A stretch of 64,000 nt of DNA from an uncultured Pseudomonadota bacterium (GTDB lineage: Bacteria; Bdellovibrionota_C; UBA2361; CALMIO01). The position numbers and the translations under genes were made by a program. Positions 49,033 to 58,499 of the stretch are shown here, piece by piece; within the stretch, counting starts at the first letter, position 1; each line of letters begins with the position of its first letter. The DNA lies in assembly GCA_937864035.1 (NCBI GenBank), contig CALMIO010000002.1:1-64000 (forward strand), in the 5' to 3' direction. Under the pieces are notes generated by a model. It did no database searches, was not told the DNA's origin, and saw only the letters and a program-made list of their open reading frames with translations.

Positions 49033-50169
49033 CTAGTTAAACACCCCTTTAACTTTACTAAAAAAACCTTTATTAGAACTGCTTTTTGCTAATTCTTCTA
49101 ATTCAATTTTTTTGAGAGTATTTAAAGTCTCTAGGTGTGCGCCGCTAACCTTTTTAGGTATGTGAATATTAACTTTAATATATAAATCTCCACGGCGGTT
49201 TGTTCCAAGCTCTTGAACTCCTCCACCTCGAACTTTAAAAGCCTTTCCGGATTCCGTTCCTGCAGGTATTTTTAGCCTCTCTTTACCCTCAAGAGTTGGC
49301 ACTTCAATTTCGCCACCAAGAACTGCGGTCGTGTAAGGAATCGACAAATCACAGATCAGATTGCTATCTTCTCTCCTAAAAAATGGGTGAGGGTCAACTG
49401 CAATCTCAACGTAAAGATCTCCATTGCGGCCGCCGCCAACTCCTTCTTCTCCCTCGCCACGGAGTTTTAATCTTTGACCATCATTGATGCCAGCTGGTAT
49501 TTTAACGTTAAGTTTAACGTTGGCAAATTTTAATCCTTCCCCTCTACAAGAACGGCAGGGTTTTGTGATTTTTTCTCCGCTACCACCGCAAGCCGAACAG
49601 GTTCTGGCTAAAGTAAAAAAACCTTGTTGAATTCTCGTTTGTCCACTGCCACGGCATTCTTTACAAACCTCTTTTGAACTACCGCGCTCGACTCCGCTAC
49701 CCAAGCATTCAACGCAAGAAACTCGCTTTTGAATAGAGAGCTCTTTTTCCGCGCCAAAAGCAGCCTCTTCAAAGGTTATTCTTAAATCAAATCGCAAGTC
49801 GCGTCCCGATCTGCCACGCCCAGAACGAGAGCGACCTCCCATTGCGCCGCCAAAAAATGAACCAAATATATCTCCAAATAGATCTTCAAAATCAGAAAAA
49901 TCAGCGAATCCTTGGAAACCGCCGGCCGCGCTTCCAGCCCCCCCGCTAAAGGCCTCATGCCCAAAGGTGTCGTACTTTTTTCTCGCTTGCTCGTCGCCAA
50001 GCACAGAGTAAGCTTCAGTTGCTTCTTTAAAAAGCTCTTCTGACTTTTTGTCTCCGGGATTTTTATCGGGATGATACTGAACAGCTAGCTTGCGGTACGC
50101 CTTTTTAATATCCTCTTGGCTAGCATCTCTAGAAACACCTAATACTTCGTAGTAATCTCTCTTTTTCAA
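49033..50169 (-). CDS. dnaJ: Co-chaperone DnaJ
   Basis: This 378-residue type I J-protein uses TTG 50169 as start, since no in-frame ATG precedes [10 protein letters not shown]. The J domain holds HPD (YHPDKNPGD). A Gly/Phe-rich linker follows, then the zinc region with four CxxCxGxG-type motifs ([32 protein letters not shown]). It stimulates DnaK ATPase and holds unfolded proteins. It is last of the grpE-dnaK-dnaJ order, 107 bp after dnaK. Confidence 0.97.
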   Translation of the reverse strand: MKKRDYYEVLGVSRDASQEDIKKAYRKLAVQYHPDKNPGDKKSEELFKEATEAYSVLGDEQARKKYDTFGHEAFSGGAGSAAGGFQGFADFSDFEDLFGDIFGSFFGGAMGGRSRSGRGRSGRDLRFDLRITFEEAAFGAEKELSIQKRVSCVECLGSGVERGSSKEVCKECRGSGQTRIQQGFFTLARTCSACGGSGEKITKPCRSCRGEGLKFANVKLNVKIPAGINDGQRLKLRGEGEEGVGGGRNGDLYVEIAVDPHPFFRREDSNLICDLSIPYTTAVLGGEIEVPTLEGKERLKIPAGTESGKAFKVRGGGVQELGTNRRGDLYIKVNIHIPKKVSGAHLETLNTLKKIELEELAKSSSNKGFFSKVKGVFN

Positions 50170-50276
50170 GAACTAGCATTTAAAAAACTAAACCAGAGAT
50201 GGTGGTTACTCAAACCACCATCTTGCGAAAAACATTGGAACGAATCAAAACCAACCGAGTTAGCCAGCCAATCAGG

Positions 50277-52226
50277 TTAATTTGATCTTTCAAAATCAGC
50301 TTCAACGGTGTTGTCACCGTCTTTATTGTCGCCCGATTCTTTATTCGCCGCGCCATTAGCGCCATGATCGGCAGTACCATTAAAAGCCCCTCTACCACCA
50401 TCATTAGCGGAGCCGGCGGCGGCTTGCTTATAAAGAGTTTCAGCTAAACGATGGCTTTCTTTATTGAGATCTTCTTTAGCTTGCTCTATCTTGCTTAAAT
50501 CACCCTCCTTAAGAGCATCTTTAGCTTTTTGAATAGCGGCATCCAACGATCCTCGATCGGTTGGCGACAATTTAGCTTCATTTTCCTTAATAGATTTTTC
50601 TGCCATATATATCAATTGATCAAGCTCATTTCGAGACTCAACCTCTTTGCGCCGCTTTTTATCATCTTCAGCGTGCTCTTCGGCGTCCTTAATCATCTGC
50701 TTAATTTCTTCCTCAGTTAAACCAGATTTGGCTGTAATCTTAACCGACTGCTCTTTGCCAGTTCCGAGATCTTTTGCGGAAACATGCACAATGCCGTTCG
50801 CATCAATATCAAAAGTCACTTCTATCTGCGGCACTCCCCTCGGAGCCGGAGGAATTCCATCAAGATCAAATCGCCCAAGAGTCTTATTGTATGCCGCCAT
50901 CTCGCGTTCGCCTTGCAAGACGTGAATCGAAACGGCGGGCTGATTGTCGCTAGCCGTAGAAAAAACTTGCGATTTTTTACAAGGGATAGTGGTGTTCTTA
51001 TCTATCAATTTAGTCATTACGCCACCATAAGTTTCAATACCCAAACTTAGCGGCGTAACATCCAACAACAAGACATCCTTAACGTCGCCCTTAAGAACGC
51101 CCCCTTGAATAGCGGCGCCTATTGCCACAGCCTCGTCAGGGTTAACGTTTTTTGAGGGTTCTTTACCAAAGATCTTTTTAACGCGCTCCTGAACCGCTGG
51201 CATACGGGTCATACCACCAACCAAGATTACTTCATCAATATCTTTTGGCGTCACGCCCGCATCTCGCATTGCCGTTTCGCAAGGAGCTGTCAATCTGTCA
51301 AGCAAATCAGCGCAAAGAGCTTCTAACTTTGCCCTCGAAAGCTTAATATTTAGATGTTTCGGACCACTAGCATCAGCGGTAATAAATGGAAGATTAACGT
51401 CCGTCTCAAGAGAAGAAGAGAGTTCGTGTTTGGCTTTTTCGGCTGCTTCCTTTAATCTCTGCAAAGCCATCGGATCTTTTCGCAGATCAATACCTTGATC
51501 TTTTTTAAATTCGTCAGCCAACCAATCAACAATTTTTAGATCAAAATCTTCACCACCAAGATAGGTGTCGCCATTGGTTGATTTTACTTCAAAAACCCCC
51601 TCTCCTAGTTCAAGGATCGAAATATCAAAAGTGCCGCCGCCAAGATCAAAAACAGCTATTGTTTTATCAGCACCCTTCTTGTCCAATCCATAAGAGAGAG
51701 CCGCGGCAGTGGGCTCGTTAATAATGCGCAAAACATTTAGACCGGCAATCGCACCGGCATCTTTAGTTGCTTGACGTTGGGCATCGTCAAAATAAGCCGG
51801 AACAGTAATAACAGCATCCGTAACTTTTTGTCCTAGATAATCTTCGGCAGTCTGCTTCATCTTCATCAAAATCATCGCCGAAATCTCTTGCGGACTTTTT
51901 TGCTCGTCTTTCAGTTTAACCCAAGCATCCCCATTTGGAGCTTTACTGATCTCATAAGGAATAACTTTTTTAGCTTTCTCGACTTCGGGAGAATTAAAAT
52001 GTCTTCCAATAAGTCGCTTAACGGCAAATATCGTATTTTTAGGATTAGTAACCGCCTGTCTTTTAGCAACCTGTCCAACAAGCCGTTCGCCGCTTTCGGT
52101 CATTGCGACAATTGATGGAGTCGTGCGGCTACCTTCGCTATTTGCAATTACTACTGGAGTACCTCCCTCCATAATCGCCACACAAGAATTAGTTGTTCCA
52201 AGATCGATACCAATAACTTTACTCAT
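50277..52226 (-). CDS. dnaK: Chaperone DnaK (Hsp70)
   Basis: This 649-residue chaperone has the ATPase-domain signatures [28 protein letters not shown] and [14 protein letters not shown], then a substrate-binding domain from ~residue 390 and a C-terminal lid. The last ~45 residues are Gly/Asn/Asp-rich and end in VEADFERSN rather than the usual EEVD-like or VVDA tail. The gene is preceded by grpE with a 172-bp gap. No Shine-Dalgarno is visible. Confidence 0.98.
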   Translation of the reverse strand: MSKVIGIDLGTTNSCVAIMEGGTPVVIANSEGSRTTPSIVAMTESGERLVGQVAKRQAVTNPKNTIFAVKRLIGRHFNSPEVEKAKKVIPYEISKAPNGDAWVKLKDEQKSPQEISAMILMKMKQTAEDYLGQKVTDAVITVPAYFDDAQRQATKDAGAIAGLNVLRIINEPTAAALSYGLDKKGADKTIAVFDLGGGTFDISILELGEGVFEVKSTNGDTYLGGEDFDLKIVDWLADEFKKDQGIDLRKDPMALQRLKEAAEKAKHELSSSLETDVNLPFITADASGPKHLNIKLSRAKLEALCADLLDRLTAPCETAMRDAGVTPKDIDEVILVGGMTRMPAVQERVKKIFGKEPSKNVNPDEAVAIGAAIQGGVLKGDVKDVLLLDVTPLSLGIETYGGVMTKLIDKNTTIPCKKSQVFSTASDNQPAVSIHVLQGEREMAAYNKTLGRFDLDGIPPAPRGVPQIEVTFDIDANGIVHVSAKDLGTGKEQSVKITAKSGLTEEEIKQMIKDAEEHAEDDKKRRKEVESRNELDQLIYMAEKSIKENEAKLSPTDRGSLDAAIQKAKDALKEGDLSKIEQAKEDLNKESHRLAETLYKQAAAGSANDGGRGAFNGTADHGANGAANKESGDNKDGDNTVEADFERSN

Positions 52227-52261
52227 CTGTTTTTTTTGAAAGTTTTTAAATTTTAAAAGAA

Positions 52262-52267
52262 ATTATA
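52262..52267 (-). promoter_or_regulatory. Candidate internal -10 box for dnaK
   Basis: On the minus strand TATAAT lies about 36 bp before the dnaK ATG, in the 172-bp grpE-dnaK gap. A convincing -35 is missing. No CIRCE inverted repeat is seen in the gap. Confidence 0.35.
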
Positions 52268-52398
52268 AGATTTTTTTACGTTACATTTACATAAGATATA
52301 AAGTAACCATTAAATCAGTATTTTCAAGTGGATAGCAAAGAAAAATTACCCTGTTTTTTATTTTTAAGAGCCAAATACCTAAAATATCTAGATAAAAA

Positions 52399-53034
52399 TT
52401 ATTCAGCTACTAATACTTGTCCTATCCTTAGAGCCTTATCCTTATATCTATAGTACTTTTTATGCTCTTCTAGAATAGTGCCGCTGGCTACCCCTTCTTT
52501 AGGTACTTTCCCTAAAGCTTCATGTTTTGAAGGATCTAGCTTGGCGCCGATTGCAGACTCGCAAACAACCTCCCATTTAGCAAGAGTATCAACAAAGAGC
52601 TTGTGAATCATCTTTACTCCTTCTCTAAGGCTCTCAGGATCAGCTTCGGCATGTTTCAGCGCTAATTCTAAATTGTCAACGACCTCCAAAAGATCTGCTA
52701 AAATTTTCTCCCCTTGATATTTTAAAATTTCGCTTCTTTCCTTGGCGTTTCGCTTTCTTAGATTATCCATCTCGGCTAAAGTTCGGAGATATTTATCTCG
52801 AATATCATCAAGCTCCCTAAGCACCGATTTATCCTCCAACAGATTCTCTTCTTGATCGTCGCAAATGGCGTTATGATTTTGCTGATTTTGAGGAGGTTTA
52901 TTAGTGGGGGATGTCTCCTGTGGGGCATCAGGTTCCAGCGAACCGGTTGTTTCAGTTGAGTTTATTTCAGTTGAACTTTTTTCGTTTGTCTCACTAAGCT
53001 CTTTTTTCGTAATTTCTTTCTCTGAACTATTCAT
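52399..53034 (-). CDS. grpE: Nucleotide exchange factor GrpE
   Basis: This 211-residue protein releases ADP from DnaK. The first ~75 residues are disordered and rich in Glu, Ser, Thr and Gln. A long helix follows (DDIRDKYLRTLAEMDNLRKRNAKE, a coiled coil for dimerisation), then the beta domain with GAKLDPSKHEALGKVP and GTILEEHKKYYRYKDKALRIGQVLV. It is first in the grpE-dnaK-dnaJ run and divergent from recO (64 bp). Confidence 0.96.
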   Translation of the reverse strand: MNSSEKEITKKELSETNEKSSTEINSTETTGSLEPDAPQETSPTNKPPQNQQNHNAICDDQEENLLEDKSVLRELDDIRDKYLRTLAEMDNLRKRNAKERSEILKYQGEKILADLLEVVDNLELALKHAEADPESLREGVKMIHKLFVDTLAKWEVVCESAIGAKLDPSKHEALGKVPKEGVASGTILEEHKKYYRYKDKALRIGQVLVAE

Positions 53035-53098
53035 AATAATAACTACATAATATAATTTTCTCTTTACTTACGCCTAAACAATTTAAATAATCATTTTA

Positions 53099-53749
53099 TT
53101 GAAAATTTACAAGGTGTTGAGAGCAAAAATTCCAGCAAAACAACTAGAAGGCATTGTCATCCGTAGCTTTCCAAGTGGCGAACGCGATCTGGTGCTAAGA
53201 GTAATCAACCCACTAACCGGCAAACTATCACTTTTTGCTCCTCGCGCGAATGGTGTTGGCGGCAAACGCGGTTCAACCGTAGGATTATTCGACTTTGGCG
53301 AATTTCAATTACGATTGCATCATGATCGTCTCTCAACTTTGATCTCTTTTACTCCTAACCCTAAAAGACTCTCTTTAATAGGCTCTCCCGAAGAGATCGC
53401 CGCCTTAAGTGTTTTGTGCGAGTGCGGCGACACCCTAATACCAGAAGAGAGCGAGGGAGCTTGGGACACGCTTTCAGCTTATAATCATTTTCGAGATGGG
53501 TTTTTAGCTATTATTGAAAGCAAAGATGACTTGAAGGGACGGATGAGAGCTTTGTATTGGGGGATACTAAACCTCTTGCTTGATGGTGGCATACTTGATC
53601 CGCAAGAAAAAATCCCACCTCCCAGCGCAAAAGCATTAGTCAACTTATTTAATCGGATCCAAGACATCAGCAAAAAACCGTTGGTAACGCCGCCAACCCT
53701 GCTTTCGCTTTTAAAAAACGATCTCCAAATAAAAACCCTATCGAAATAA
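53099..53749 (+). CDS. recO: DNA repair protein RecO
   Basis: This 216-residue protein likely starts at TTG 53099; another start a few codons later is possible. The N-terminal OB fold (EGIVIRSFPSGERDLVLRVI...KLSLFAPRANG) and the following helical region with LLCE-type residues (AALSVLCECGDTLIPEE) match RecO. The zinc-binding cysteines seen in many RecO proteins near the C-terminus are not evident. It loads RecA on SSB-coated gaps with RecR. Confidence 0.88.
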   Translation: MKIYKVLRAKIPAKQLEGIVIRSFPSGERDLVLRVINPLTGKLSLFAPRANGVGGKRGSTVGLFDFGEFQLRLHHDRLSTLISFTPNPKRLSLIGSPEEIAALSVLCECGDTLIPEESEGAWDTLSAYNHFRDGFLAIIESKDDLKGRMRALYWGILNLLLDGGILDPQEKIPPPSAKALVNLFNRIQDISKKPLVTPPTLLSLLKNDLQIKTLSK

Positions 53750-53832
53750 TCTACAACAATCTAAGCGCTATTTATCTAATTATTCGGGAAAAAGAGTGTT
53801 TTTTATTTTTAACTACTTAAAACGAACTCTCT

Positions 53833-54171
53833 CTACTTTGAGCAACCGCAACCAGTTTTACAACCGTGACTAGAAGAAGCAACAGCGGTGCCCTTTTTAG
53901 AGTCCGACGTTTGTGATCGATCGCAACCCTGTGCCGAGGCGACGGTCGCACTGCCGCTATCGACACCATTTGAAACACCATTTTTAGAAGCAGATCCAGA
54001 ATAATCAGTCTTATACCAACCACTTCCTTTAAGATGGAAAGCGGCTTCGGAGATTAGTTTTTTAATTCCTTTTGTCCGGCATTCTGGACATATCTTAGGT
54101 TGACGCTCCCCAACTCTTTGCAAAATTTCTATTACCCCGCACTTGGGGCATTCAAATTCATACAACGGCAT
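53833..54171 (-). CDS. FmdB-type zinc ribbon protein
   Basis: This 112-residue protein has the N-terminal zinc ribbon of the FmdB/CxxC family: MPLYEFECPKCG, then CPECRTKGIKKLIS, and the FHLKGSGWYKTDY block. The C-terminal half is low complexity, with Ser, Asp and Gly, and ends in a Cys-rich tail, HGCKTGCGCSK. The family is widespread and its role is poorly defined (putative regulatory protein). It is convergent with recO. Confidence 0.9.
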   Translation of the reverse strand: MPLYEFECPKCGVIEILQRVGERQPKICPECRTKGIKKLISEAAFHLKGSGWYKTDYSGSASKNGVSNGVDSGSATVASAQGCDRSQTSDSKKGTAVASSSHGCKTGCGCSK

Positions 54172-54365
54172 AAGTATAAATAATTAAGATATTTTAAGTT
54201 ATATAATAATAGTTATTACGTTTTTCAAGGAAGAGATCTCATTATTTTGGCAATTTTTCTACCATCTTAAAATCAAAATTTATATCGCCCCCAAAAAAAC
54301 ATTGGGAATTTGCGGTATTTCACTAGAAATGTTATTTTGCCAATTAAAACTGTTCAAGAGAAACC

Positions 54366-54731
54366 ATGCTCATATTAGGAAACTTTTTAATCGCAATTGC
54401 CACCGTCCTTGGCGCTTGCTTTCAATTTCTTTTTTTTATAATTATCGCTCGCGCCATTTTATCTTGGGTTAATCCCGATCCCTATAATCCACTTGTTCGT
54501 TTTATCTGGGGGATAGCAGAGCCAGTTCTTAGGCCATTTAAAAAACTCGTTCGCAGCGGCGAGTGGGGACTAGACCTTAGTCCTATTTTTGCCCTGCTCG
54601 CGATAATGTTTATGCAAGCTTTTCTTACTAAGACAATTAACGATTACGGAGTCGCCATCAAAAACCGCCATTCGATTGACAATAATCCGGTTGAAGAGTT
54701 TCAAAACTACACCGGCAAGATGACACTATAA
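54366..54731 (+). CDS. YggT-family membrane protein
   Basis: This 121-residue protein has two hydrophobic segments flanking the family hallmark SWVNPDPYNPLVRFIWGIAEPVLRPFKKLV-type core (residues ~31-58), split here to its ends SWVNPDP and LRPFKKLV. The C-terminal ~20 residues extend beyond the typical YggT length. The family is inner-membrane and linked to cell-division and ion-related functions in some bacteria. It is convergent with maf (22 bp). Confidence 0.9.
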   Translation: MLILGNFLIAIATVLGACFQFLFFIIIARAILSWVNPDPYNPLVRFIWGIAEPVLRPFKKLVRSGEWGLDLSPIFALLAIMFMQAFLTKTINDYGVAIKNRHSIDNNPVEEFQNYTGKMTL

Positions 54732-54753
54732 AATCACCGCCGTTTAGCCAGCG

Positions 54754-55353
54754 CTATAAATCAACCTCTATCACTCCTAGTTCCAACAAAGACTTAATCA
54801 GCTTTTGTAAATTCATACCAATCACACTATCGCACGAACCCTTAATTTCTTTGATAAAAACCGAAGCTTTTCCTTGCAAAGCGTAAGCGCCTGATTTATC
54901 CAAAGGTTCTCCGGTATCAGCATAAATTTTCGCCAAATCTTTGGAGATTTCAGCAAAAGTAACTAGATTTTCGTCGCAAAATTCTATTTTAACGCCGCGC
55001 GCCTTGCAAAATATCGCGTGAGCGGTGTAAACCTGATGTGTCTTGCCGCTTAGTTTGAGAAGAAAATCAATTGCTCGATCCTTACTCTCTGGTTTAGAAA
55101 AATTTTTTTCTCCCAAAGCAACCGTCGTGTCGCAAGCGATAACAAAAGCGTCGCGCCATTTCTCTCCAACTGCGGCGGCTTTTTCAAGAGCTAATCTTGA
55201 TGCCATGTTGCGCGGATGCTCGTTTGGCAAAGGTGTTTCATCAATATCGGGAGCCTCAAAAAGAACCGGCAAATTAACGCGCCCCATCATCTCGCGCCTG
55301 CGCGGCGAGAGGGAGGCTAAAATTATTCGATTATTACCTTTTACTTTAAACAT
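54754..55353 (-). CDS. maf: Maf-type nucleotide pyrophosphatase
   Basis: This 199-residue house-cleaning enzyme hydrolyses non-canonical or canonical nucleoside triphosphates to monophosphates. The N-terminal SLSPRRREMM nucleotide-binding loop, the IACDTTV segment containing the catalytic Asp, and DKSGAYALQGKAS near residue 160 are the family marks. A DNA-binding or division-inhibitor role reported for some Maf proteins is not tested here. There is no Shine-Dalgarno. Confidence 0.94.
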   Translation of the reverse strand: MFKVKGNNRIILASLSPRRREMMGRVNLPVLFEAPDIDETPLPNEHPRNMASRLALEKAAAVGEKWRDAFVIACDTTVALGEKNFSKPESKDRAIDFLLKLSGKTHQVYTAHAIFCKARGVKIEFCDENLVTFAEISKDLAKIYADTGEPLDKSGAYALQGKASVFIKEIKGSCDSVIGMNLQKLIKSLLELGVIEVDL

Positions 55354-55499
55354 AATAAGATTAGAGCTAAGCCAAAGAAATCAATGTGTACTGAATACCA
55401 TAAGGTCGGGCGATTTTGGTTGTGGAGAGAACGCAAGTCGGACTTAAATCCGATTAATTTTTCCATAACCATTTTTTTACCCTCAACTAGAGTTTGCAT
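55341..55499 (-). CDS. Possible small ORF overlapping the maf start
   Basis: A 52-codon frame runs from ATG 55499 to TAA 55341 and overlaps the first 13 bases of maf. It begins MQTLVEGKKMVMEKLIGFKS and ends in a hydrophobic segment (FFGLALILLCLK). The open frame continues upstream without a usual start to 55570. It could be a real small membrane protein or a chance frame. Confidence 0.22.
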   Translation of the reverse strand: MQTLVEGKKMVMEKLIGFKSDLRSLHNQNRPTLWYSVHIDFFGLALILLCLK

Positions 55500-55723
55500 A
55501 GAGGATTTTTCCCAAGCAACTGCTACCGTGATGATGATTCTCAGAGTTATATCCCATAACCAATCATCTTAAGTCAAACTGAAAATGTTCAATTGAATGA
55601 TAGATCTTTTTTCTAAAAGCTACGAGTCTGTGCTGACCCTACTTTTTTACCTCCCAATCCTATATTAACGCTTTCATCCTTGCTGGAAGTAAAAAAACAT
55701 GGCATTCGCGGATAATGTCATAG
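55354..55723. other. Intergenic region upstream of maf
   Basis: This 370-bp gap holds the possible small ORF at 55341-55499 and a short AGTCGGA/TCCGATT hairpin (near 55437-55456). I see no tRNA and no RNA family that I can name. Confidence 0.45.
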
Positions 55724-56125
55724 CTAATGCGGCTTTGATAAAACTTCAGCAAGAGCTTTAAGAAACAATAAATGCAAGGTATCGCCAGCAACCTCTATCA
55801 ATTTATCTCCTTTTTTCAAAGCAAGCTTCCACCAACGCTGGTTTTGGTAATCTAAAGAAACGATCTGAAAGCCATGCTCAACTAGCAGGTTTAGGGCTTG
55901 ATCCGCCGATGGAATCCAGAAAAAAAAACGCCTGTGTTGCTCAAGCAATTCCGACATCGCTCCGGTAAAAAGAGAGCACAATTTGTTTTCTGAAAGAACA
56001 ATAAATTCTTCACAACCTAAATCGGCATAACCTCTGGCAAGATGCGTTCCCTGAATAAATTGCGGTCGCAAACCGAGATCGCTCAACCTTTGACAAAGAT
56101 CTAAAATGTCTCTTTTGACATACAT
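55724..56125 (-). CDS. Unknown small soluble protein
   Basis: I do not recognise this 133-residue protein. It is globular in composition, with alternating helices and strands (RDILDLCQRLSDLGLRPQF, EEFIVLSENKL, RFFFWIPSADQALNLLVEHGFQIVSLDY, WWKLALKKGDKLIEVAGD), no signal and three cysteines. It lies 75 bp after the unknown secreted gene on the same strand. It appears coding by composition and length. Confidence 0.65.
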   Translation of the reverse strand: MYVKRDILDLCQRLSDLGLRPQFIQGTHLARGYADLGCEEFIVLSENKLCSLFTGAMSELLEQHRRFFFWIPSADQALNLLVEHGFQIVSLDYQNQRWWKLALKKGDKLIEVAGDTLHLLFLKALAEVLSKPH

Positions 56126-56199
56126 AAAAATATTATAGCCTCTTTAAATCTGCGGCGCACGGTCAGCGCCAACAAATTTATTTAATAACAAATTTGCAG

Positions 56200-57315
56200 C
56201 TAAGAGCTCAATTTATCATAAATATCAGATCTCTGATAAGGTCCTCTCACAACCACATAACAATCTCCGCTAGTTGAAACCGCTCTAACGCCAACGTTCG
56301 CATCAAAATTCAAGTTAGCTTTTCTAAGCTCTTTTCTCAATTTTGGGGAATCAACCTGTTTATTTAATGGGACAGTCATAACAAACTCTCGATCTTGAGC
56401 AATTTTAAAAATTCTCAAATTGGCGATTCGCTGACTACGCCATAAATATTGATTGTGCGTTTTAAGAGTCATTTCCGCGGCTATACCACCGCTAAAACCA
56501 TCTTCAGGAAAGATTGTCGGATTAGCAGGCAAAACTTCGGAATTAAAATTCAAAACAACTTGGGGGTTTTTACCTACATCTCTTTCGGATAAATTTTGAA
56601 GATTCGGAAAACCAGCAGAAGTAACAATCCTCAGCTGAACTTCTCCACTTCCTGATATGTCCTTTAACCCAACATTGCCCTCAGCTTCGCCGTCCAAACT
56701 AACTCTAGACAACTTAACCGGAAAACTATTTAACAACTTAACGCCTCCGGAAACAACAGAACTCCAATCAACTTCGCGCGGACAAATAGCAAGCGCGACA
56801 CCCCGCGATTTTTTGTTTTCAACAGCATAAAGATTATCAAAATTATGCAAAAAAACCATCGATGGCGCAGGAACAATGCCATCAATCAAAAAATGTTTGG
56901 GAGTTTTGTAAAATTCACTCCTAAAATCAAAGATGTAATTGGGAAATTTAGCGCCGGCTGTCGTAACATATCGAACTCCTATCTTATTAGGTTTCTCCGA
57001 AATATCATAAAAAGAGAGTTCGATCCGTGGAACATCTTTTGCTCGATCAAAATACAAAACTACTTTATTAATTCTGGTCGAAATAGTTGACTTGTTACCA
57101 ATCCATGGAAACCGTTTGTCGTTACCACTAACAGAAGAATAATTGCTTATCCCAAATGCTCGCAAATCTATCAACGAATCCCAGATGCCACGTCTATCTT
57201 CGTTCGCTAGTGGAGAAAAAAAATCATCTGCAAAAACACCAAAAATTTGAAATGATGTCAAAAACAAGCAACACAAAAAAAATCCAAGAAGGAGGCGCTT
57301 AAAACAAAAATCCAT
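56200..57315 (-). CDS. Unknown secreted protein downstream of the elongasome genes
   Basis: This 371-residue protein has a signal peptide (LLLGFFLCCLFLTSFQIFGVFA). The body is beta-rich with repeated hydrophobic/polar alternation (TRINKVVLYFDR, VPRIELSFYD, VQLRIVTSAGFP, PQVVLNFNSEV) and has no motif that I know. It follows rodA by 29 bp in the same direction, so it may be co-expressed with the cell-shape genes and act in the periplasm. That link is only positional. Confidence 0.72.
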   Translation of the reverse strand: MDFCFKRLLLGFFLCCLFLTSFQIFGVFADDFFSPLANEDRRGIWDSLIDLRAFGISNYSSVSGNDKRFPWIGNKSTISTRINKVVLYFDRAKDVPRIELSFYDISEKPNKIGVRYVTTAGAKFPNYIFDFRSEFYKTPKHFLIDGIVPAPSMVFLHNFDNLYAVENKKSRGVALAICPREVDWSSVVSGGVKLLNSFPVKLSRVSLDGEAEGNVGLKDISGSGEVQLRIVTSAGFPNLQNLSERDVGKNPQVVLNFNSEVLPANPTIFPEDGFSGGIAAEMTLKTHNQYLWRSQRIANLRIFKIAQDREFVMTVPLNKQVDSPKLRKELRKANLNFDANVGVRAVSTSGDCYVVVRGPYQRSDIYDKLSS

Positions 57316-57344
57316 AGATAGTGAAAAATAAAAACTGAGGATTA

Positions 57345-58499
57345 TTAAGCAAACATTAACTCTTTAAATCTTAATTTTCTTGTAACGTTCAAAACAATAC
57401 CCAAAGCCAATAAAGTTGAAATTGTCGCTGAACCGCCGGCGCTTAGTAACGGGAATGGTATGCCAACTACAGGAAAAAAACCTATAACCATTCCCAAATT
57501 GATGGCAAAATTAACGAAAATTTGGGTGGTAATCCCAAAAACAATTAAAGCCTCGAAAGCGGAGTGAGTTTTAAAAACCATCATATAAAGATGCAAAATA
57601 AAAACCCCATATAATAAAATAACGAAAAAAGCCCCCACGAAACCCCACTCCTCGGCTAAAACAGAAAATATAAAATCAGTTGAATGTTCCGGTAAAAATT
57701 CCAATTGGCTCTGAGTACCCTTGGTAAATCCTTTGCCCAAAAGGCGTCCGGAACCAATCGCGATCTGAGATTGCAAAATATGATACCCACTCCCACGAGG
57801 ATCGCTTTCTGGATTTAAAAGAGTTAAAACGCGGCGCTTCTGATATTCATGTAGTTTATTCCACCCCAAAGGAATCACTAACAGCAAAAAAAGTATCGAA
57901 AACAACAAAACGAAACGGCGCACTCCAACAAAAATCAGCATGGCGCCGGGCACAATCGCCAAAACCAAAGCAGTCCCAAGATCAGGTTGTTTAGCCACAA
58001 ATAAAAAGGGTATAGCAATTATCAAAATCGGCAGTAATAACTCTCTGAGAGTATACCCTTTTGGCGCTGGAGGAAATTTGGCAATGATCCAAGCGGTCAT
58101 TAAAATTACCGCGTATTTCATAACCTCCGACGGCTGCCATCTAAAGCCAAAAATATTAAGCCAACGTTTAGAGCCATTTTGAATCACCCCAAAAAAAAAC
58201 ACCAAGATCAAACAAAATAAACATAGACCGTATAAATATGGGGCAATCTTATGCCAGAACTGAGAAGGCACAAAAGCAAAGATCAACATAATCACAAAGC
58301 CCACTCCGTAAAATAACAACTGCTTTACAAAAACAGGTGAGGAGAGAAACTTGTCAACCAAAGATAGATTTGCCGAAACATGATCGGGTCTAACCAAACC
58401 AGCGCTGTAAAGATTAATGGCGCCGCAGATGGCTAAAAGCAAAATTAAACAAATCAAAAAAAGATCAAGCTCTCTCAGTTTTTTAATAACCGGGGCCAT
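57345..58499 (-). CDS. rodA: Rod-shape glycosyltransferase RodA (SEDS)
   Basis: This 384-residue SEDS protein polymerises peptidoglycan glycan strands for elongation. It has ten membrane helices. The conserved region near residue 190-280 includes NPESDPRGSGYHILQSQIAIGSGRLLGKGFTKGTQSQLEFLPE-type residues, here at QSQIAIGSG and LPEHSTDFIFSVLAEE, as expected, and the C-terminal segment GIPFPLLSAGGSA is diagnostic. It overlaps mrdA by 17 bp, so translation is coupled. Confidence 0.97.
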   Translation of the reverse strand: MAPVIKKLRELDLFLICLILLLAICGAINLYSAGLVRPDHVSANLSLVDKFLSSPVFVKQLLFYGVGFVIMLIFAFVPSQFWHKIAPYLYGLCLFCLILVFFFGVIQNGSKRWLNIFGFRWQPSEVMKYAVILMTAWIIAKFPPAPKGYTLRELLLPILIIAIPFLFVAKQPDLGTALVLAIVPGAMLIFVGVRRFVLLFSILFLLLVIPLGWNKLHEYQKRRVLTLLNPESDPRGSGYHILQSQIAIGSGRLLGKGFTKGTQSQLEFLPEHSTDFIFSVLAEEWGFVGAFFVILLYGVFILHLYMMVFKTHSAFEALIVFGITTQIFVNFAINLGMVIGFFPVVGIPFPLLSAGGSATISTLLALGIVLNVTRKLRFKELMFA

